This document shows positions 8,632 through 17,572 of a DNA stretch of 64,000 bases, in pieces. Where the stretch lies: assembly GCF_900113865.1 (NCBI RefSeq), contig NZ_FOQY01000033.1:1-64000 (forward strand), given 5' to 3'. The notes beneath the pieces are model-generated. The model was not told where the DNA came from. It worked only from the letters and a program-made list of their open reading frames with translations, and made no database searches. The translations under genes were made by a program, and so were the position numbers. The stretch comes from Streptosporangium canum (GTDB lineage Bacteria; Actinomycetota; Actinomycetes; Streptosporangiales; Streptosporangiaceae). How positions within the stretch are numbered: the first letter of the stretch is position 1; every line of letters starts with the position of its first letter.

Positions 8632-8823
8632 TCAGGGCTTTCGGCTACGCGGCAGCACAGTCGTCTTCTTGAATGGCCTGAAGGCTTGGCGTTGCTCATA
8701 TTCGGCAGGGCTGAGCTGCCCGTTGGCGGAGTGACGGCGGCGTGGATCGTAAAACCCCTCGATGTAGGCGAACACCGCGCGCTCGGCGTCTGACCTGGTG
8801 GGAAAGGTCCGCCGGTCGATCAG
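8632..8823 (-). pseudogene. IS3-family transposase (OrfB) C-terminal fragment
   Basis: The reverse strand reads AVFAYIEGFYDPRRRHSANG and then QLSPAEYEQ to a TGA at 8634, which is the C-terminal end of IS3-type integrase-core transposases. Only about 63 codons remain. The upstream part is cut off exactly where the IS256 element begins (8826), so that insertion or a deletion beside it removed the rest. Nothing was recognised in 8526-8631. Confidence 0.75.
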
Positions 8824-8825
8824 CT

Positions 8826-10290
8826 GAGGTTGTCCCGTAGCTCGTAGAACTTGAAGTGGCGGTCCCCGCCTCGGGGCCTACCTGGTGGTAGGTCTCGGGC
8901 AAACGCCAAATCACTCCGGGCAAGGAGACGGGGACCGTGAGCAAGACCTATCAGACCAAGCGCCGTTGCGCCCGCCAAGCCGCTGAAGACGTGACCGTCC
9001 CGTCCAGCGTGGGCCTGGCCATAGAACACATCGCCGCCTCGATGAAGGCCGGCCTGCTCGCCTTGGCCGTGCAGTCCGGCCTGGCTGTGATGTTCGCCCT
9101 GCTGGAAGAGGACGTGACCGCATTGTGTGGCCCGCGCGGCAAGCACAACCCCGAGCGCACCGCCGTCCGGCACGGCCACGACGCCGGATCGGTGGTGCTG
9201 GGCGGGCGTCGGCTGCCGATCCGCCGCCCCCGGGTGCGCACCGCCGACGGCACCGGCGAGGTCGCGATCCCCGCCTATGAGCTGTTCTCCTCCACCGAGG
9301 TCCTCGACGAGATGGCCCTGGGGCGGATGCTGGGCAAGCTGTCGAGTCGCCGCTACCGGCTCGGCCTGGAACCGGTCGGCACCGAGGTGGAGCACGCCGC
9401 CGTCGGCACCTCCAAGTCGGCGATCTCGCGACGATTCGTCGCCGCCACCGAACGCGCCCTGGCCGAGCTGATGAACGCCGACCTATCTGAGCTGGAGCTG
9501 GCCGCGCTGATGCTGGACGGCGTGCATTTCGGTGAGCACACCTGCATCGTGGCGCTGGGCATCGGCGTCGACGGCGCCAAGCACCCGCTGGCGCTGGTGG
9601 AGGGCTCCACCGAGAACGCGACCCTGGCCCGGGAGCTGATCGTGTCCTTGCGCGAGCGCGGCCTGGACGTCACCGCTCCGATCCTGGTGGTGCTCTGGAC
9701 GGGTCCAAGGCGCTGTGCCGGGCGGTGCTGGATGTGTTCGATCACCCGGTGATCCAGCGCTGCCAGCTTCACAAGATCCGTAACGTCCGTGACAAGCTCC
9801 CGGAGAAGCTACGCGCCGAGACGGAGAAGCGGATGCGCGCCGCTTATCACGCCGACACGGTGCTGGAGGCCGAGGCTGCCCTGGCGGTGCTGGCCGGCGA
9901 GTTGGAGGTGAGGTATCCCGGGGCGGCGGCCTCGCTGCGCGAGGGCATGGATGAGACGCTGACCGTCTTGCGGCCGGGTGTGCCGCCGACGCTGGCGCGC
10001 ACGCTGCGTTCAACCAACCCGATCGAGTCGATGATCTCGATCTGCCGTGATCATGCGGTCAACGTCAAGAACTGGAAGAACGGGCAGAGGGCGCTGCGCT
10101 GGTGCGCGGCCGGTATGGCCGAGGCCGCCAAGCAGTTCCGCCGGGTCAACGGCTTCCTGCATCTGCCCAAGCTCCAGGCCGCCCTGGAACGGCACGTCGC
10201 GCCCCAGGAGACCACCATGAACTGCTACAACGAGAACGTCGCCTGACCGCAGGGCCGCTCTTCAAGTTCCACGAACCGCGGGACAACCTC
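8826..10290. mobile_element. IS256-family insertion sequence
   Basis: A 1465-bp element with 30-bp terminal inverted repeats at 8826-8855 and 10261-10290 (26 of 30 positions match; outer sequence GAGGTTGTCCCG). It encloses one Mutator-type transposase gene with a frameshift. No 8-9-bp target duplication is visible (left flank GATCAGCT, right flank GCTCGGGG), so one flank has probably been rearranged since insertion. Confidence 0.85.
8937..10246 (+). pseudogene. IS256/Mutator transposase with a frameshift
   Basis: The first part (8937 to about 9695) covers the N-terminal domain and the first catalytic Asp (LMLDGVHFGEHTC). The second part (about 9698 to 10246) resumes with DGSKALCRAVLDVFDHPVIQ, which supplies the second Asp of the DDE triad, and ends with STNPIESMISI, which carries the Glu. 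Near 9693-9697 the sequence GTGCTCTGGACGG replaces the expected GTGCTGGACGG, two extra bases that break the frame. Together the pieces make the usual roughly 430-residue protein. The element is probably immobile unless helped in trans. Confidence 0.85.
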
Positions 10291-10374
10291 GCTCGGGGGG
10301 AGGGAACAACCGCCTCAACAACCAGAGCGATCCGGCGAACCGGAACTTGTCAAGCTCGGTGAGACACGGTTGCT

Positions 10375-10605
10375 CTATATGTTCTGTGGCTGCTTCTCCC
10401 GTTTGTCTGGGTCGTTGATCCATGCCTTGATAGGGATCGTGGGTGGGGTGGGCTTCCTGCGGAACCGGCCCGGACTGGCCTGGTAGGCCGCTGCCAAGGT
10501 CGCGGTCCGCTGGGCGCGGATCTGCTCTGCGGGGCCGAAATGCACCGAGGCCGGGGTGTGCAGTCCAATTCGGGGTGCCGGTAAGAACGCTGCCAGCAGC
10601 CGCAA
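10375..10605 (-). pseudogene. Transposase (integrase-core) C-terminal fragment
   Basis: The reverse strand reads IGLHTPASVHFGPAEQIRAQ, then TLAAAYQASPGRFRRKPTPP and KAWINDPDKR, the C-terminal tail of DDE transposases of the IS3/IS481 type (HTPASVHFG and RF..RPTPP are typical). About 70 codons survive with no upstream catalytic core. Confidence 0.65.
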
Positions 10606-10751
10606 ACGGCGGGGGTCACGTCCGGCGGCGGGCAGCGGGGGCGCGTTCGGCGACGTGTCGGGCGACCGAGTCGACGCCAGGGCGGGCGTACCGCTCCAGG
10701 GAGCGGATGGAGGCGTGACGGGAGCGGGCCAGCAGCATCGGGGGAGCCATC

Positions 10752-10934
10752 ATGGTCCATGTCCTCGGCGAGTCCACCCGGCATGCCGGGCACGCCGATA
10801 TCCTGCGCGAAGGACTCGACGGCCGGACCGGGTTGCGCGCCGAACACGAGAAGCAGGTCGACGAGGAAGCCCGCGCAGCCTACTGCGCGAAGATCGAGCA
10901 GGCCGCCAGGTCGGCCGCACTGATCAAGGCTTAG
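10752..10934 (+). pseudogene. DinB-like (DUF664) protein, C-terminal fragment
   Basis: The frame MVHVLGESTRHAGHADILRE followed by LDGRTG matches the third metal-binding histidine region (NRHAGHADI) at the end of DUF664/DinB proteins, helical-bundle enzymes often linked to mycothiol chemistry in actinomycetes. Only about 60 residues remain; the first two thirds are missing, replaced by transposase debris. Confidence 0.6.
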
Positions 10935-10967
10935 TTAGACATACCAGGCAGCCTGACATCAGCTCCC

Positions 10968-11811
10968 CTACCGGTGCTTGCGATTTCCGAGTACCCCGGC
11001 CACCTGATATGACCGCGTCACCCGATGTGGGCGTTCAGTCCACGCCTTCGTCGTCCTCGTCCAGCTCGGGCGCGTCCGGGTCACGCAGCGGGCGCAGGGC
11101 GCCGGCGGCCGGTGGTCGACGGCAGCGTCGATGTACCGGGTGGTCCAGAGCACGATCCGCCCGTACTCCGCGAACGCCGCACCCAGCGGGGCCGGGCGCC
11201 CCTCCCATCCGAACATGCGCAGCAGGTCATAGGCGCGGACCTGATTGGTGACCAGGGAACCCGCGGCCTTCAGCATGTCCGGCCAGTGCGTGATCACCTT
11301 GTTCAGGTTGACCCGGTTGCGGGCGAGGTCCTCCAACGCGCCGTACGTGCCCGTCTCGACGCCGGGCATCGTGGCCCGCCAGAACCGCTGGTCGTCCAGG
11401 TCGCGAAACCGCGGGCTGAAGTTGTAGCCGAGGATCTTAAACGGGCCGAACACCATGTCGGAGTACGAGGCGTTGTCGGTCGCCACCACCTCCGGCTTGA
11501 CACCCACCTTCCGCCGCGCCAGCGCTGGAAGGACCCGGGCCCCGGCCAGGATCCGCTTGCCCGCGCTCGCCGCGTCCAGCGCCTTCGGACTCACCCAGCA
11601 ACGACAGGAACGGACGCACCGTGGCGTACCGGGTCGCGAGCGCGGCCCGCATCGCGACCTCGGCCGAGCCTTCGTCCTCGGGCACCAGCGAGACCACCGT
11701 GGCCGCGGCGGTCATCACGGCGGCGCGCGGGGCGACTTCCTCCAGCGCCGCCCGCAGCGCGGCCACGTCCAGGTCCGCGCCGTGTTCCTCGACCAGCTCC
11801 AGTTCCTCGAA
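10968..11811 (-). pseudogene. Tn3-family transposase remnant
   Basis: Pieces of a Tn3 transposase in at least two frames. One (about 11811-11600) reads VVSLVPEDEGSAEVAMRAAL and TVRPFLSLLGES. Another (11594-10968) reads VVATDNASYSDMVFGPFKIL, then ALEDLARNRVNLNKVITHWP and LVTNQVRAYDLLRMFG. Compared with the intact transposase at 51398, the whole middle including the first catalytic Asp is deleted, and another roughly 60 codons are missing after AEYGRI. The last piece, VLWTTRYIDAAVDH, matches the C-terminal end. Confidence 0.8.
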
Positions 11812-12180
11812 CAGCACCTCATCCGCCCGTGCGGCTGACTCGTAGAGCATCTTCCACTGCGTCTTCTCCCGCAGGGCGACGTCCAGGCGCCACAGGGCCG
11901 CGATCTGGTTCTCCGCGAGGCCCCTGGTGCGGTCGGGCGGCGCCGGTTCGCCGGCGAGCATCCACCCCCACGTTGTCAGCGAGATCCGGTAGATCCGCGC
12001 GGAGGACTTCGCGATGCCCGCGCCGGTGAGGTACCGCTCGACCGCCGCGGTGTACGCGGCGGGAGGGGCGGACAGGGGCACCACCCGGGCGCGTGGCAGC
12101 CGGAGCACGCACCCGCTCCCGAGCTCGGTCGCTGGTTCGATCGTCACGCAGTGCTGCATGTCCGTTCGCCGTGGCTGCAC
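11811..12180 (-). pseudogene. Tyrosine recombinase N-terminal part fused in frame to Tn3 debris
   Basis: From 12180 the protein has a SAM-like core-binding domain (AAVERYLTGAGIAKSSARIY) and the start of the catalytic domain (KMLYESAARADEVL), as in actinobacterial phage-type integrases. At about 11811 the frame switches without a stop into the Tn3 transposase (FEELELVEEHGADLDVAALR). All active-site residues after the first Arg region are gone. The first ten residues are encoded by a Tn3-type terminal repeat (12157-12192). Confidence 0.7.
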
Positions 12181-12192
12181 GAGAACAGGGGC
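12157..12192. repeat. Solo Tn3-type terminal repeat
   Basis: This 36-bp stretch matches the terminal inverted repeat of the 240-bp miniature elements at 45183 and 47507 at 32 of 36 positions (shared core CATGTCCGTTCGCCGT and ACGAGAACAGGG). It lies at the end of the Tn3 remnant and is probably that transposon's surviving outer end. Confidence 0.7.
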
Positions 12193-12253
12193 GAATGCGC
12201 GAGAAAGCCAGCAGATCGGACCACCATGATCGGGTCATTGGTTAAGGAAGCAC

Positions 12254-12282
12254 TTGACTATGGGGGTGGACCAGCCCATAGT
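12254..12282 (+). promoter_or_regulatory. Leaderless-type promoter with overlapping dyads
   Basis: TTGACT (12254-12259), a 17-bp gap and CATAGT (12277-12282) place the transcript start at about the ATG at 12290. CTATGGG...CCCATAG forms an inverted repeat inside the promoter, and TAGTTAAGG...CCTAACTA forms a second across the start codon. Both would let the ArsR product block its own promoter. Confidence 0.6.
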
Positions 12283-12289
12283 TAAGGAC

Positions 12290-12640
12290 ATGCCTAACTA
12301 TGGCGGATCACTGGATCGGGTGTTCCAAGCACTGGCGGATGGAACGCGCCGGGCGATGGTGGAGCGCCTGATCCGCGGGCCGGTGTCGGTCAGCGAACTG
12401 GCCAGGCCACTGGAGATGTCGCTACCGGCGGTCATGCAGCACGTCCAGGTGCTGGAAGCCTGCGGGCTGGTCAGATCCGAGAAGATCGGCCGCGTCCGCA
12501 CCTGCCGCATCGAGCCGGACGTGCTGCGGACGGCCGAGGACTGGCTTGCCGAGCAGCGCACGTCCTGGGAACGGCGCCTGGACCGGCTCGGTGACTACCT
12601 GCTCGATGATCCCGGCACACCGGAGCAAGGGAGCTTGTGA
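12290..12640 (+). CDS. ArsR-family regulator (non-metal, AHSA1-coupled type)
   Basis: A 116-residue winged helix: VFQALADGTRRAMVERLIRG, then VSVSELARPLEMSLPAVMQH as the recognition helices, and the wing RSEKIGRVRTCRIEP. No metal-binding cysteine cluster is visible. The C-terminal WLAEQRTSWERRLDRLGDYL is typical of ArsR regulators encoded beside SRPBCC/AHSA1 proteins. The start ATG 12290 is chosen because the promoter predicts transcription from that base; an in-frame TTG at 12254 would be the -35 box itself. The stop overlaps the next gene (ATGA), first step of a four-gene operon. Confidence 0.88.
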   Translation: MPNYGGSLDRVFQALADGTRRAMVERLIRGPVSVSELARPLEMSLPAVMQHVQVLEACGLVRSEKIGRVRTCRIEPDVLRTAEDWLAEQRTSWERRLDRLGDYLLDDPGTPEQGSL

Positions 12641-13098
12641 TGATCGACCGTTCTGTCACGCACGCCACGTTCACCCTCGAACGCCTCTACCCGGCCACGG
12701 CGGCCCGGGTGTTCGCCGCATGGGCCGACCCGAAGGCGAAGGCCCGCTGGTTCTCCACTCCCGACGCTGACCATGAGCTGGACTTCCGGGTCGGGGGCCG
12801 GGAGGCCAACCGCAGCCGTCCGGACAGCGGCCCATCGTTGACGTTCGAGTCGTTGTACCGCGACATCGTCCCGGACGAGCGCATCGTTTACACCTCTGTG
12901 CTGCACGTGGGGGAGGACCTCGCGGCGGCGTCGCTGACGACCGTGACGTTCTGCCCGGCCGATGGGGGCACCCGGCTGGTCCTCACCGAGCAGGGCACCT
13001 TCCTCGATGGCAGGGAGGAGCCCTCCTGGCGGGAGCTCGGCACCGGCGACTGGCTCGACGCGCTGGGCGTCGAACTGGGTACGGGAGGGCACAGGTGA
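12637..13098 (+). CDS. SRPBCC/AHSA1-domain protein
   Basis: A 153-residue START-like helix-grip fold of the Aha1-C group: LERLYPATAARVFAAWADPK at the N-terminus, KARWFSTPDADHELDFRVGG, and the C-terminal helix region GTFLDGREEPSWRELGTGDW. In bacteria such proteins are often co-encoded with an ArsR regulator; a ligand-binding role is likely but unproven. It starts within the ArsR stop (4-bp overlap) and ends overlapping the pump start (GTGA at 13095), so translation is coupled on both sides. Confidence 0.85.
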   Translation: MMIDRSVTHATFTLERLYPATAARVFAAWADPKAKARWFSTPDADHELDFRVGGREANRSRPDSGPSLTFESLYRDIVPDERIVYTSVLHVGEDLAAASLTTVTFCPADGGTRLVLTEQGTFLDGREEPSWRELGTGDWLDALGVELGTGGHR

Positions 13099-14552
13099 GC
13101 ATGCGGCCGGCCCCCTCGAAGTGGTGGGTGCTGGTGTTGCTGGGCACGGCGTTCTTCATGACCATCCTGGACGGCACCAGCCTGCTCACCGCCCTGCCGG
13201 CCATCGAGCGGGAGTTCCGGGCGCACGGCACCGCCGTCAACTGGGCGGTCACGGCCCACGCGCTGGCCTTTGCCGGCCTGCTGCTGTTGTGCGGCCGCGC
13301 CGCGGACCTGCTCGGCCGCCGCAGGGTCTTCCTGGCCGGAATGTCGCTGCGCGTGCTGGCCTCGCTGGGATGCGGATTCGCCCCGACGGTCGAAGCCCTG
13401 GTCGCAGCCCGCGCTTTGCAGGGTGTGTCGGCCGCCATCATCGCCCCCGCAGCCTTGTCCATGGTGATGAACGCCTTCGCCGAAGGCGCCGAGCGGAACA
13501 GGGCACTGGGAATCTGGGGCGGGATCGGAGGGTTCGGTGCCACCGCCGGGCTGCTGCTGGGCGGCCTGATCACCGATACGCTCGGCTGGCAGTGGGTCTT
13601 CTGGATCAACGTCCCGGTCGGGGCGGTGGTGCTGATCCTCGCGCCGATGATGCTGATCGAGAGCCGGAACCAGGCGCGTGTCCGCTCCTTCGACCTGGCC
13701 GGGGCGCTGACGGTCACTTCGGCTCTCGTGCTGTTCGTCTACGCCATCACCGGCGTCCCTGACGTCGGATGGTCCAGCCACCAGGTCCTCGGGCCGCTGG
13801 CGGGTGCGATGGCGCTGACCGGCTTGTTTGTCGTGATCGAACGGCGGTCCAAGGCGCCGCTGGTGCCGTTCGGGGTCCTGCGGTCGCGTTCCCTGGTCGG
13901 CGGCGACCTCCTGCTTCTCGTCACGGGCATGTCGGTCGACGGCATGCTCATCATCCTCACCGCCCACGCGCAGTCGGTGCTCGGCTGGTCGCCCGTGCGG
14001 TTCGGCCTCACGGCCGGGGTGATGACCGTGGCGGCCGTCGTCGGCGCTCTGGTCTGCCAGCGGGTCGTGACCAGGATCGGCGTGCGTCCGGTCGCGACCG
14101 TCGGCACTGCCCTGCTCGGCGGAGCCTGCCTGCTGCTCACCCGGGTGGTGTCCGAGCACAGCTCACCGGAACCGCTGACTTTTGCCCTGCTGGTCTTCGG
14201 GGCGGGCATGGGCACCGCCACCGTCTGTGCCCAGATCGCGGCGTTCACCGGTGTCGCCGAACGGCACTCCGGTCTGGCCGCCGGACTCGCCGATACCTGC
14301 TTCGCGGTTGGCACCGCCCTCGGCGTAGCCATCGCCGGCAGCATTGTCGCCGCGCACGCACCCACGCCTGGGATCGCCGCGCCGCAGACGCTGGTTCCCG
14401 GTCATCAGGCCGCGTTCGGCGTGGTCGGCCTCGTCGCGGCACTGGGCCTGGTCATCGCTCTGGCCATGCTCGGCAAGCGATCGGCACCGGTCACCAAGGA
14501 GACCGTGGCGCCTCCCGTTGACCAGATCGTGACCGACCGCATTCCCGCCTGA
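13095..14552 (+). CDS. DHA2-family MFS exporter
   Basis: 485 residues, 14 helices. Helix 1 carries LDGTSLLTALPAIEREF (D1-type motif); motif A is CGRAADLLGRRRVFLAGM. It belongs to the QacA/EmrB group that exports drugs or antibiotics. The GTG start overlaps the AHSA1 stop. Together with the ArsR regulator and AHSA1 protein it forms a sensing-and-export cassette; the same pump family recurs at 6374 with different partners. Confidence 0.88.
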   Translation: MSMRPAPSKWWVLVLLGTAFFMTILDGTSLLTALPAIEREFRAHGTAVNWAVTAHALAFAGLLLLCGRAADLLGRRRVFLAGMSLRVLASLGCGFAPTVEALVAARALQGVSAAIIAPAALSMVMNAFAEGAERNRALGIWGGIGGFGATAGLLLGGLITDTLGWQWVFWINVPVGAVVLILAPMMLIESRNQARVRSFDLAGALTVTSALVLFVYAITGVPDVGWSSHQVLGPLAGAMALTGLFVVIERRSKAPLVPFGVLRSRSLVGGDLLLLVTGMSVDGMLIILTAHAQSVLGWSPVRFGLTAGVMTVAAVVGALVCQRVVTRIGVRPVATVGTALLGGACLLLTRVVSEHSSPEPLTFALLVFGAGMGTATVCAQIAAFTGVAERHSGLAAGLADTCFAVGTALGVAIAGSIVAAHAPTPGIAAPQTLVPGHQAAFGVVGLVAALGLVIALAMLGKRSAPVTKETVAPPVDQIVTDRIPA

Positions 14553-14569
14553 CCCATTGAGGAGCTTCC

Positions 14570-15088
14570 ATGTCCGACCGTGATCCGGTCGCCGAGCTCG
14601 GCCCCTTCAGCGACTCCGGCGCCGGCGCGACCCCCTGGCCGACCGCACTGCGTGAACTCCAGCAGGCGCGACTGTTCTGGCTGTCCACCGTCCGCCCCGA
14701 CGGCCGGCCCCACGTGACACCGTTGCTGGCCGTCTGGACCGGCGGCGCCCTGTATTTCGCCACCGGCGACCAAGAGCGCAAGACGCGCAACCTCCACGGC
14801 AACCACCATTGCGTCATGACAACCGGCACGAACGTCCTGAACGGTCTCGACATCACCATCGAGGGACGTGCCGAGTTGGTGCGCGACCCGACTGAACGCA
14901 GCACCACCGCCGACGCCTACGAGGGCAAGTACGGCGACCTGCTGACGAGCCCGGACGGCACCTGGTACGGCCTCGGTGACACCATCCGCTCCGGCAAGGT
15001 CCTGCTGTACCGCATCGACCCGGAGGCCGGATTCGCCTTCGGCAAGGGCGAGACGTACAGCCAGACCCGCTACCGCTTCCAGCACTGA
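14570..15088 (+). CDS. Pyridoxamine 5'-phosphate oxidase-like FMN/F420-binding protein
   Basis: 172 residues with the split beta-barrel fold: RLFWLSTVRPDGRPHVTPLL (about residues 35-54), LYFATGDQERKTRNL, and the C-terminal YRIDPEAGFAFGKG...YSQTRYRF. The family includes flavin- and F420-dependent reductases of small molecules as well as PNPOx. It is the last gene of the ArsR operon, 17 bp after the pump, with GAGGAG before the ATG. A reductive detoxification role beside an efflux pump is plausible (inference). Confidence 0.85.
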   Translation: MSDRDPVAELGPFSDSGAGATPWPTALRELQQARLFWLSTVRPDGRPHVTPLLAVWTGGALYFATGDQERKTRNLHGNHHCVMTTGTNVLNGLDITIEGRAELVRDPTERSTTADAYEGKYGDLLTSPDGTWYGLGDTIRSGKVLLYRIDPEAGFAFGKGETYSQTRYRFQH

Positions 15089-15449
15089 CCGTTGGATTCC
15101 ACGGCCGCGTGTCAGGCGGCCGAGCACCGGCCACCGGCGCAGAATGAGGATGTCGGGCTCGCTCTCGCGGGTCCAGCACGACGTTGGTAGACCGCTCCGG
15201 CGGACCTGGCGGTTGGTCCAGAAGGCGGGTTCGACGCTGGGCCGGTGGGCCTCTCGGTCATCGTCCGGCAGGCGCCACCACGCGGGCGAGGTCAGTACGG
15301 TGACCCGGGTACGGGCCCGGGGCAGCCACGGTGTCGGGGGCGCGCCATGGGAGACGCGGGCGCGGCCCGCGCGCAGTGCCGTACAGGCGCGGGTTCATGC
15401 GTTCTCCACGGTGAATCGCGTGGTCTGGTCGGCCGGGGCCCGGGGCCCC
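15089..15449. other. Intergenic debris
   Basis: About 360 bp after the FMN-binding protein gene. A minus-strand frame continues here from the Tn3 remnant but is Pro/Arg/Gly-rich and matches nothing; no promoter or hairpin stands out. Confidence 0.4.
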
Positions 15450-16250
15450 GGGGCCCGGTACGGCGGCCACGGCGAGGTTGAGGCGGGCGCCCATATCGAG
15501 GTTCACCTCACCGTAGGGCCGGACATGGGACCAGAAGAGCGGGGTAAGGCCCCGCCGGTCAGCGGGCGTGAGCAGGTCCGCCCACTCCGGTTCGCCGAGG
15601 ATGTCCTGGAGCATCAGAGTGTTCACGTAGACCAGGGCCGATTGCAGAATCCGTAGGCACAGCACGAACATCTCCTGCTCGTCGCGCCGGTTCGAGGTGA
15701 TCTCGCCGCCCTTGCCGTAGGCGATCACGGAGTTCGCGCCGTCAGAGGACTCCATCACGTTGTGGAGTCGGAGGCGACCGCGGTCGAGCCCTGGCCCCAC
15801 AGCTCGGCACTGCGGGCGGCGAAGGTGGCGTTCGCGATCTGGACGGCGATGGCGCGGGCGGCCTCCGCCGACAGATACCGGCGCCGCACGTAGCGCAGTC
15901 CGTCCTCGGTGTGTCCGTGGCCGCCGGACGCCACGGCCTTGATCCCGGTGTTCGTGCCGTACGCGTAGATGACCAGCAGCAGGCGTTCAGCCGGCACCTC
16001 TGGTGAGAGACTGCCGCCGCCGGAGACGGAGGTGACCGCGTCCAGACAGCCAATCCGCAGCACCGCTTCCTTCAGCATGTCGACGAGCGGCACGATGCCC
16101 CAACGCCTCTGCACCTCGGACTTGATCCTGCGCAGGTTGCGCGGCTCGGGCTGGGCCTCGGCCGCCGTCAGCCGGATTGCCCCGGACTTGCACTCGGCGA
16201 TGTCCAGCCAGGGCAGTTTGGGCATCTTGTCGTTGGGTACGGTGCACGAC
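15450..16250 (-). pseudogene. Tn3-family transposase remnant with central deletion
   Basis: The upstream piece (about 16250-15770) contains RRIKSEVQRRWGIVPLVDML, YAYGTNTGIKAVASGGHGHT and AELWGQGSTAVASDSTT, the region up to the second part of the active site. The next piece in another frame (15800-15450) reads VMESSDGANSVIAYGKGGEI, SNRRDEQEMFVLCLRILQSA and LTPLFWSHVRPYGEVNLDMG, the C-terminus. The DNA between these in an intact gene (roughly 200 codons with catalytic residues) is missing. It comes from a different Tn3 lineage than the copy at 51398. Confidence 0.8.
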
Positions 16251-16329
16251 TTCCGCCCAGTCCCCGCCCATCGCCTTGTGGACCGGCACCGTCTCGCCCA
16301 GCGGGTAGTACGTCGTGTTTCCCGCGTTC

Positions 16330-16837
16330 GCATCTTGACCCGGCGACGCGGACCAGCGTGGTCAGGGGCGCCGGGGCGGGCGACCAACAGCGGTAGTAGG
16401 CCGGTTCACCGGTGGTGCGGTTGCGGCGGATCAGGGGCTGGTGGCTGCCGGGCCGGGGTTCGGCCAGGTTGATGACGGCCCAGTCGTAGAAGCGGTGCCC
16501 CTTGGCGCCGGCCCCTGCCGATAGCTTCTGCCAGGCCCGCTTGGGCACCTTGGCGGCCAGGGAATCCGCTCGGAACTTCCCGGCCGCGGTGGTGACTTCG
16601 TGGGAGCAGGCGACGGCGAGCACGTAGGCGACCCCGCGCTCTTTCAGCGCGGACCGCTCTGCGATTGTCCAGCAGTTCTTCCGCGGCAGGTCCGCCAGCA
16701 GCCCGCGCCCGAAGGCGTGGTTCGACCCGCGCGAACCTCGCCGCTATCCGGCCCATCAGACCCTCGAACGCCTCCTGCCACCGGGCAGGGTCTACGCTGT
16801 GAGCTGCGGCCACCGCATGATCTTCGTTTGTCCACAC
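16330..16837 (-). pseudogene. IS701-family transposase remnant
   Basis: The N-terminus (from 16837) reads ARWQEAFEGLMGRIAARFAR; a frame change near 16720 leads to LLADLPRKNCWTIAE and then a piece ending VLAVACSHEVTTAAGKFRAD, AWQKLSAGAGAKGHRFYDWA and TTGEPAYYRCWSPAPAPLTT. These are IS701 (IS4-like DDE) segments, but most of the catalytic core between them is deleted. It abuts the Tn3 remnant at 16250, so the two elements were joined by deletion. Confidence 0.7.
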
Positions 16838-16969
16838 GGCTCACAATGATCATCGGTGCCCGCAGCCGTCTTCTCACCGGCCCTGACCAGCCAACATTAC
16901 GATCTGTGCCTGGAGTAGGCGGCGGTCGAAGGGGCGACGCAGGCGCGCCGTCCCGTATCAGGAGGACAT

Positions 16970-17302
16970 ATGCGACGTGGCGAAGTCTGGTGGGCAGATT
17001 TCAACGAGCAGCGGGCAGTCGTACTGCTGTCGGGAGAAGAGGCGTCCGGTTTCTTGGCGATGCAGGTCGTCGCTCCCGCGGGCACCGATCTCAGCGGCGT
17101 GGCCGTTGAGGTGGCAGTAGGTGCCCCCGAAGGACTGCCTCTCGAAGGCGTCCTGAGAGTCGCACTTCCACGTCCCGACCTCATCCCTTGCACTTGGCTG
17201 GTCACCCTGGCCAGGGAAGACCTGATCGGGCAGGCGGGCGTCCTGCCGTCCGCGAAGCTCAGCGAGATCGAGGATGCCCTTCGTCTCGGTGGACTCAAGT
17301 AG
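16970..17302 (+). CDS. MazF/PemK-like endoribonuclease toxin, no antitoxin visible
   Basis: A 110-residue SH3-like barrel protein beginning MRRGEVWWADFNEQRAVVLL, the usual MazF opening (RGEVWWADF, then P/VVLLS). LRVALPRPDLIPCTWLVTL and LIGQAGVLPSAKLSEIEDAL match the C-terminal half, where the family Thr/Ser and helix lie. It is preceded by GGAGG 5 bp before the ATG. MazF toxins cut mRNA at short sequences and are normally preceded by an antitoxin gene; here only 130 bp of gene-free DNA and an IS701 relic lie upstream. The family Arg expected near residue 25 is not obvious (the sequence is VVLLSGEEASGFLA), so activity is uncertain. Confidence 0.65.
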   Translation: MRRGEVWWADFNEQRAVVLLSGEEASGFLAMQVVAPAGTDLSGVAVEVAVGAPEGLPLEGVLRVALPRPDLIPCTWLVTLAREDLIGQAGVLPSAKLSEIEDALRLGGLK

Positions 17303-17572
17303 GCAGAGAGGGATGGACGCCGCCGATGGCGCGGCCGGTCTCGTCGAGATGGTCAATGGTGGCCGCGCCATATCAGCGGCGCCCCCACTCACAAGATCAC
17401 GATCTACGACTGGAGTATTAGTTCGGTCGATCCGTTCCCGCAGGTCAGCGATGCGGCGTGGTCGTGGAAAGACGGTAACGGCCTGTCGGTAAGGCTGGCC
17501 CCGCCAGCCGCCGTCTGCGCCGTTCCTGCAGGTAGGCGGGGGTGAGCTCCGGTACGGCGGGTGGTTGGTCGA

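Noticed and set aside
8818-10298. Target-site duplication for the IS256 element
   Set aside because: Eight- and nine-base flanks on both sides were compared and do not match.
12888-14159. A 423-codon frame antisense to the ArsR-operon pump
   Set aside because: His/Gln/Arg/Asp-rich shadow of a membrane protein gene.
16838-16969. A possible antitoxin gene for the MazF-like toxin
   Set aside because: The 130 bp upstream hold no frame with antitoxin features, and downstream DNA is also empty, so the toxin is described as orphan.
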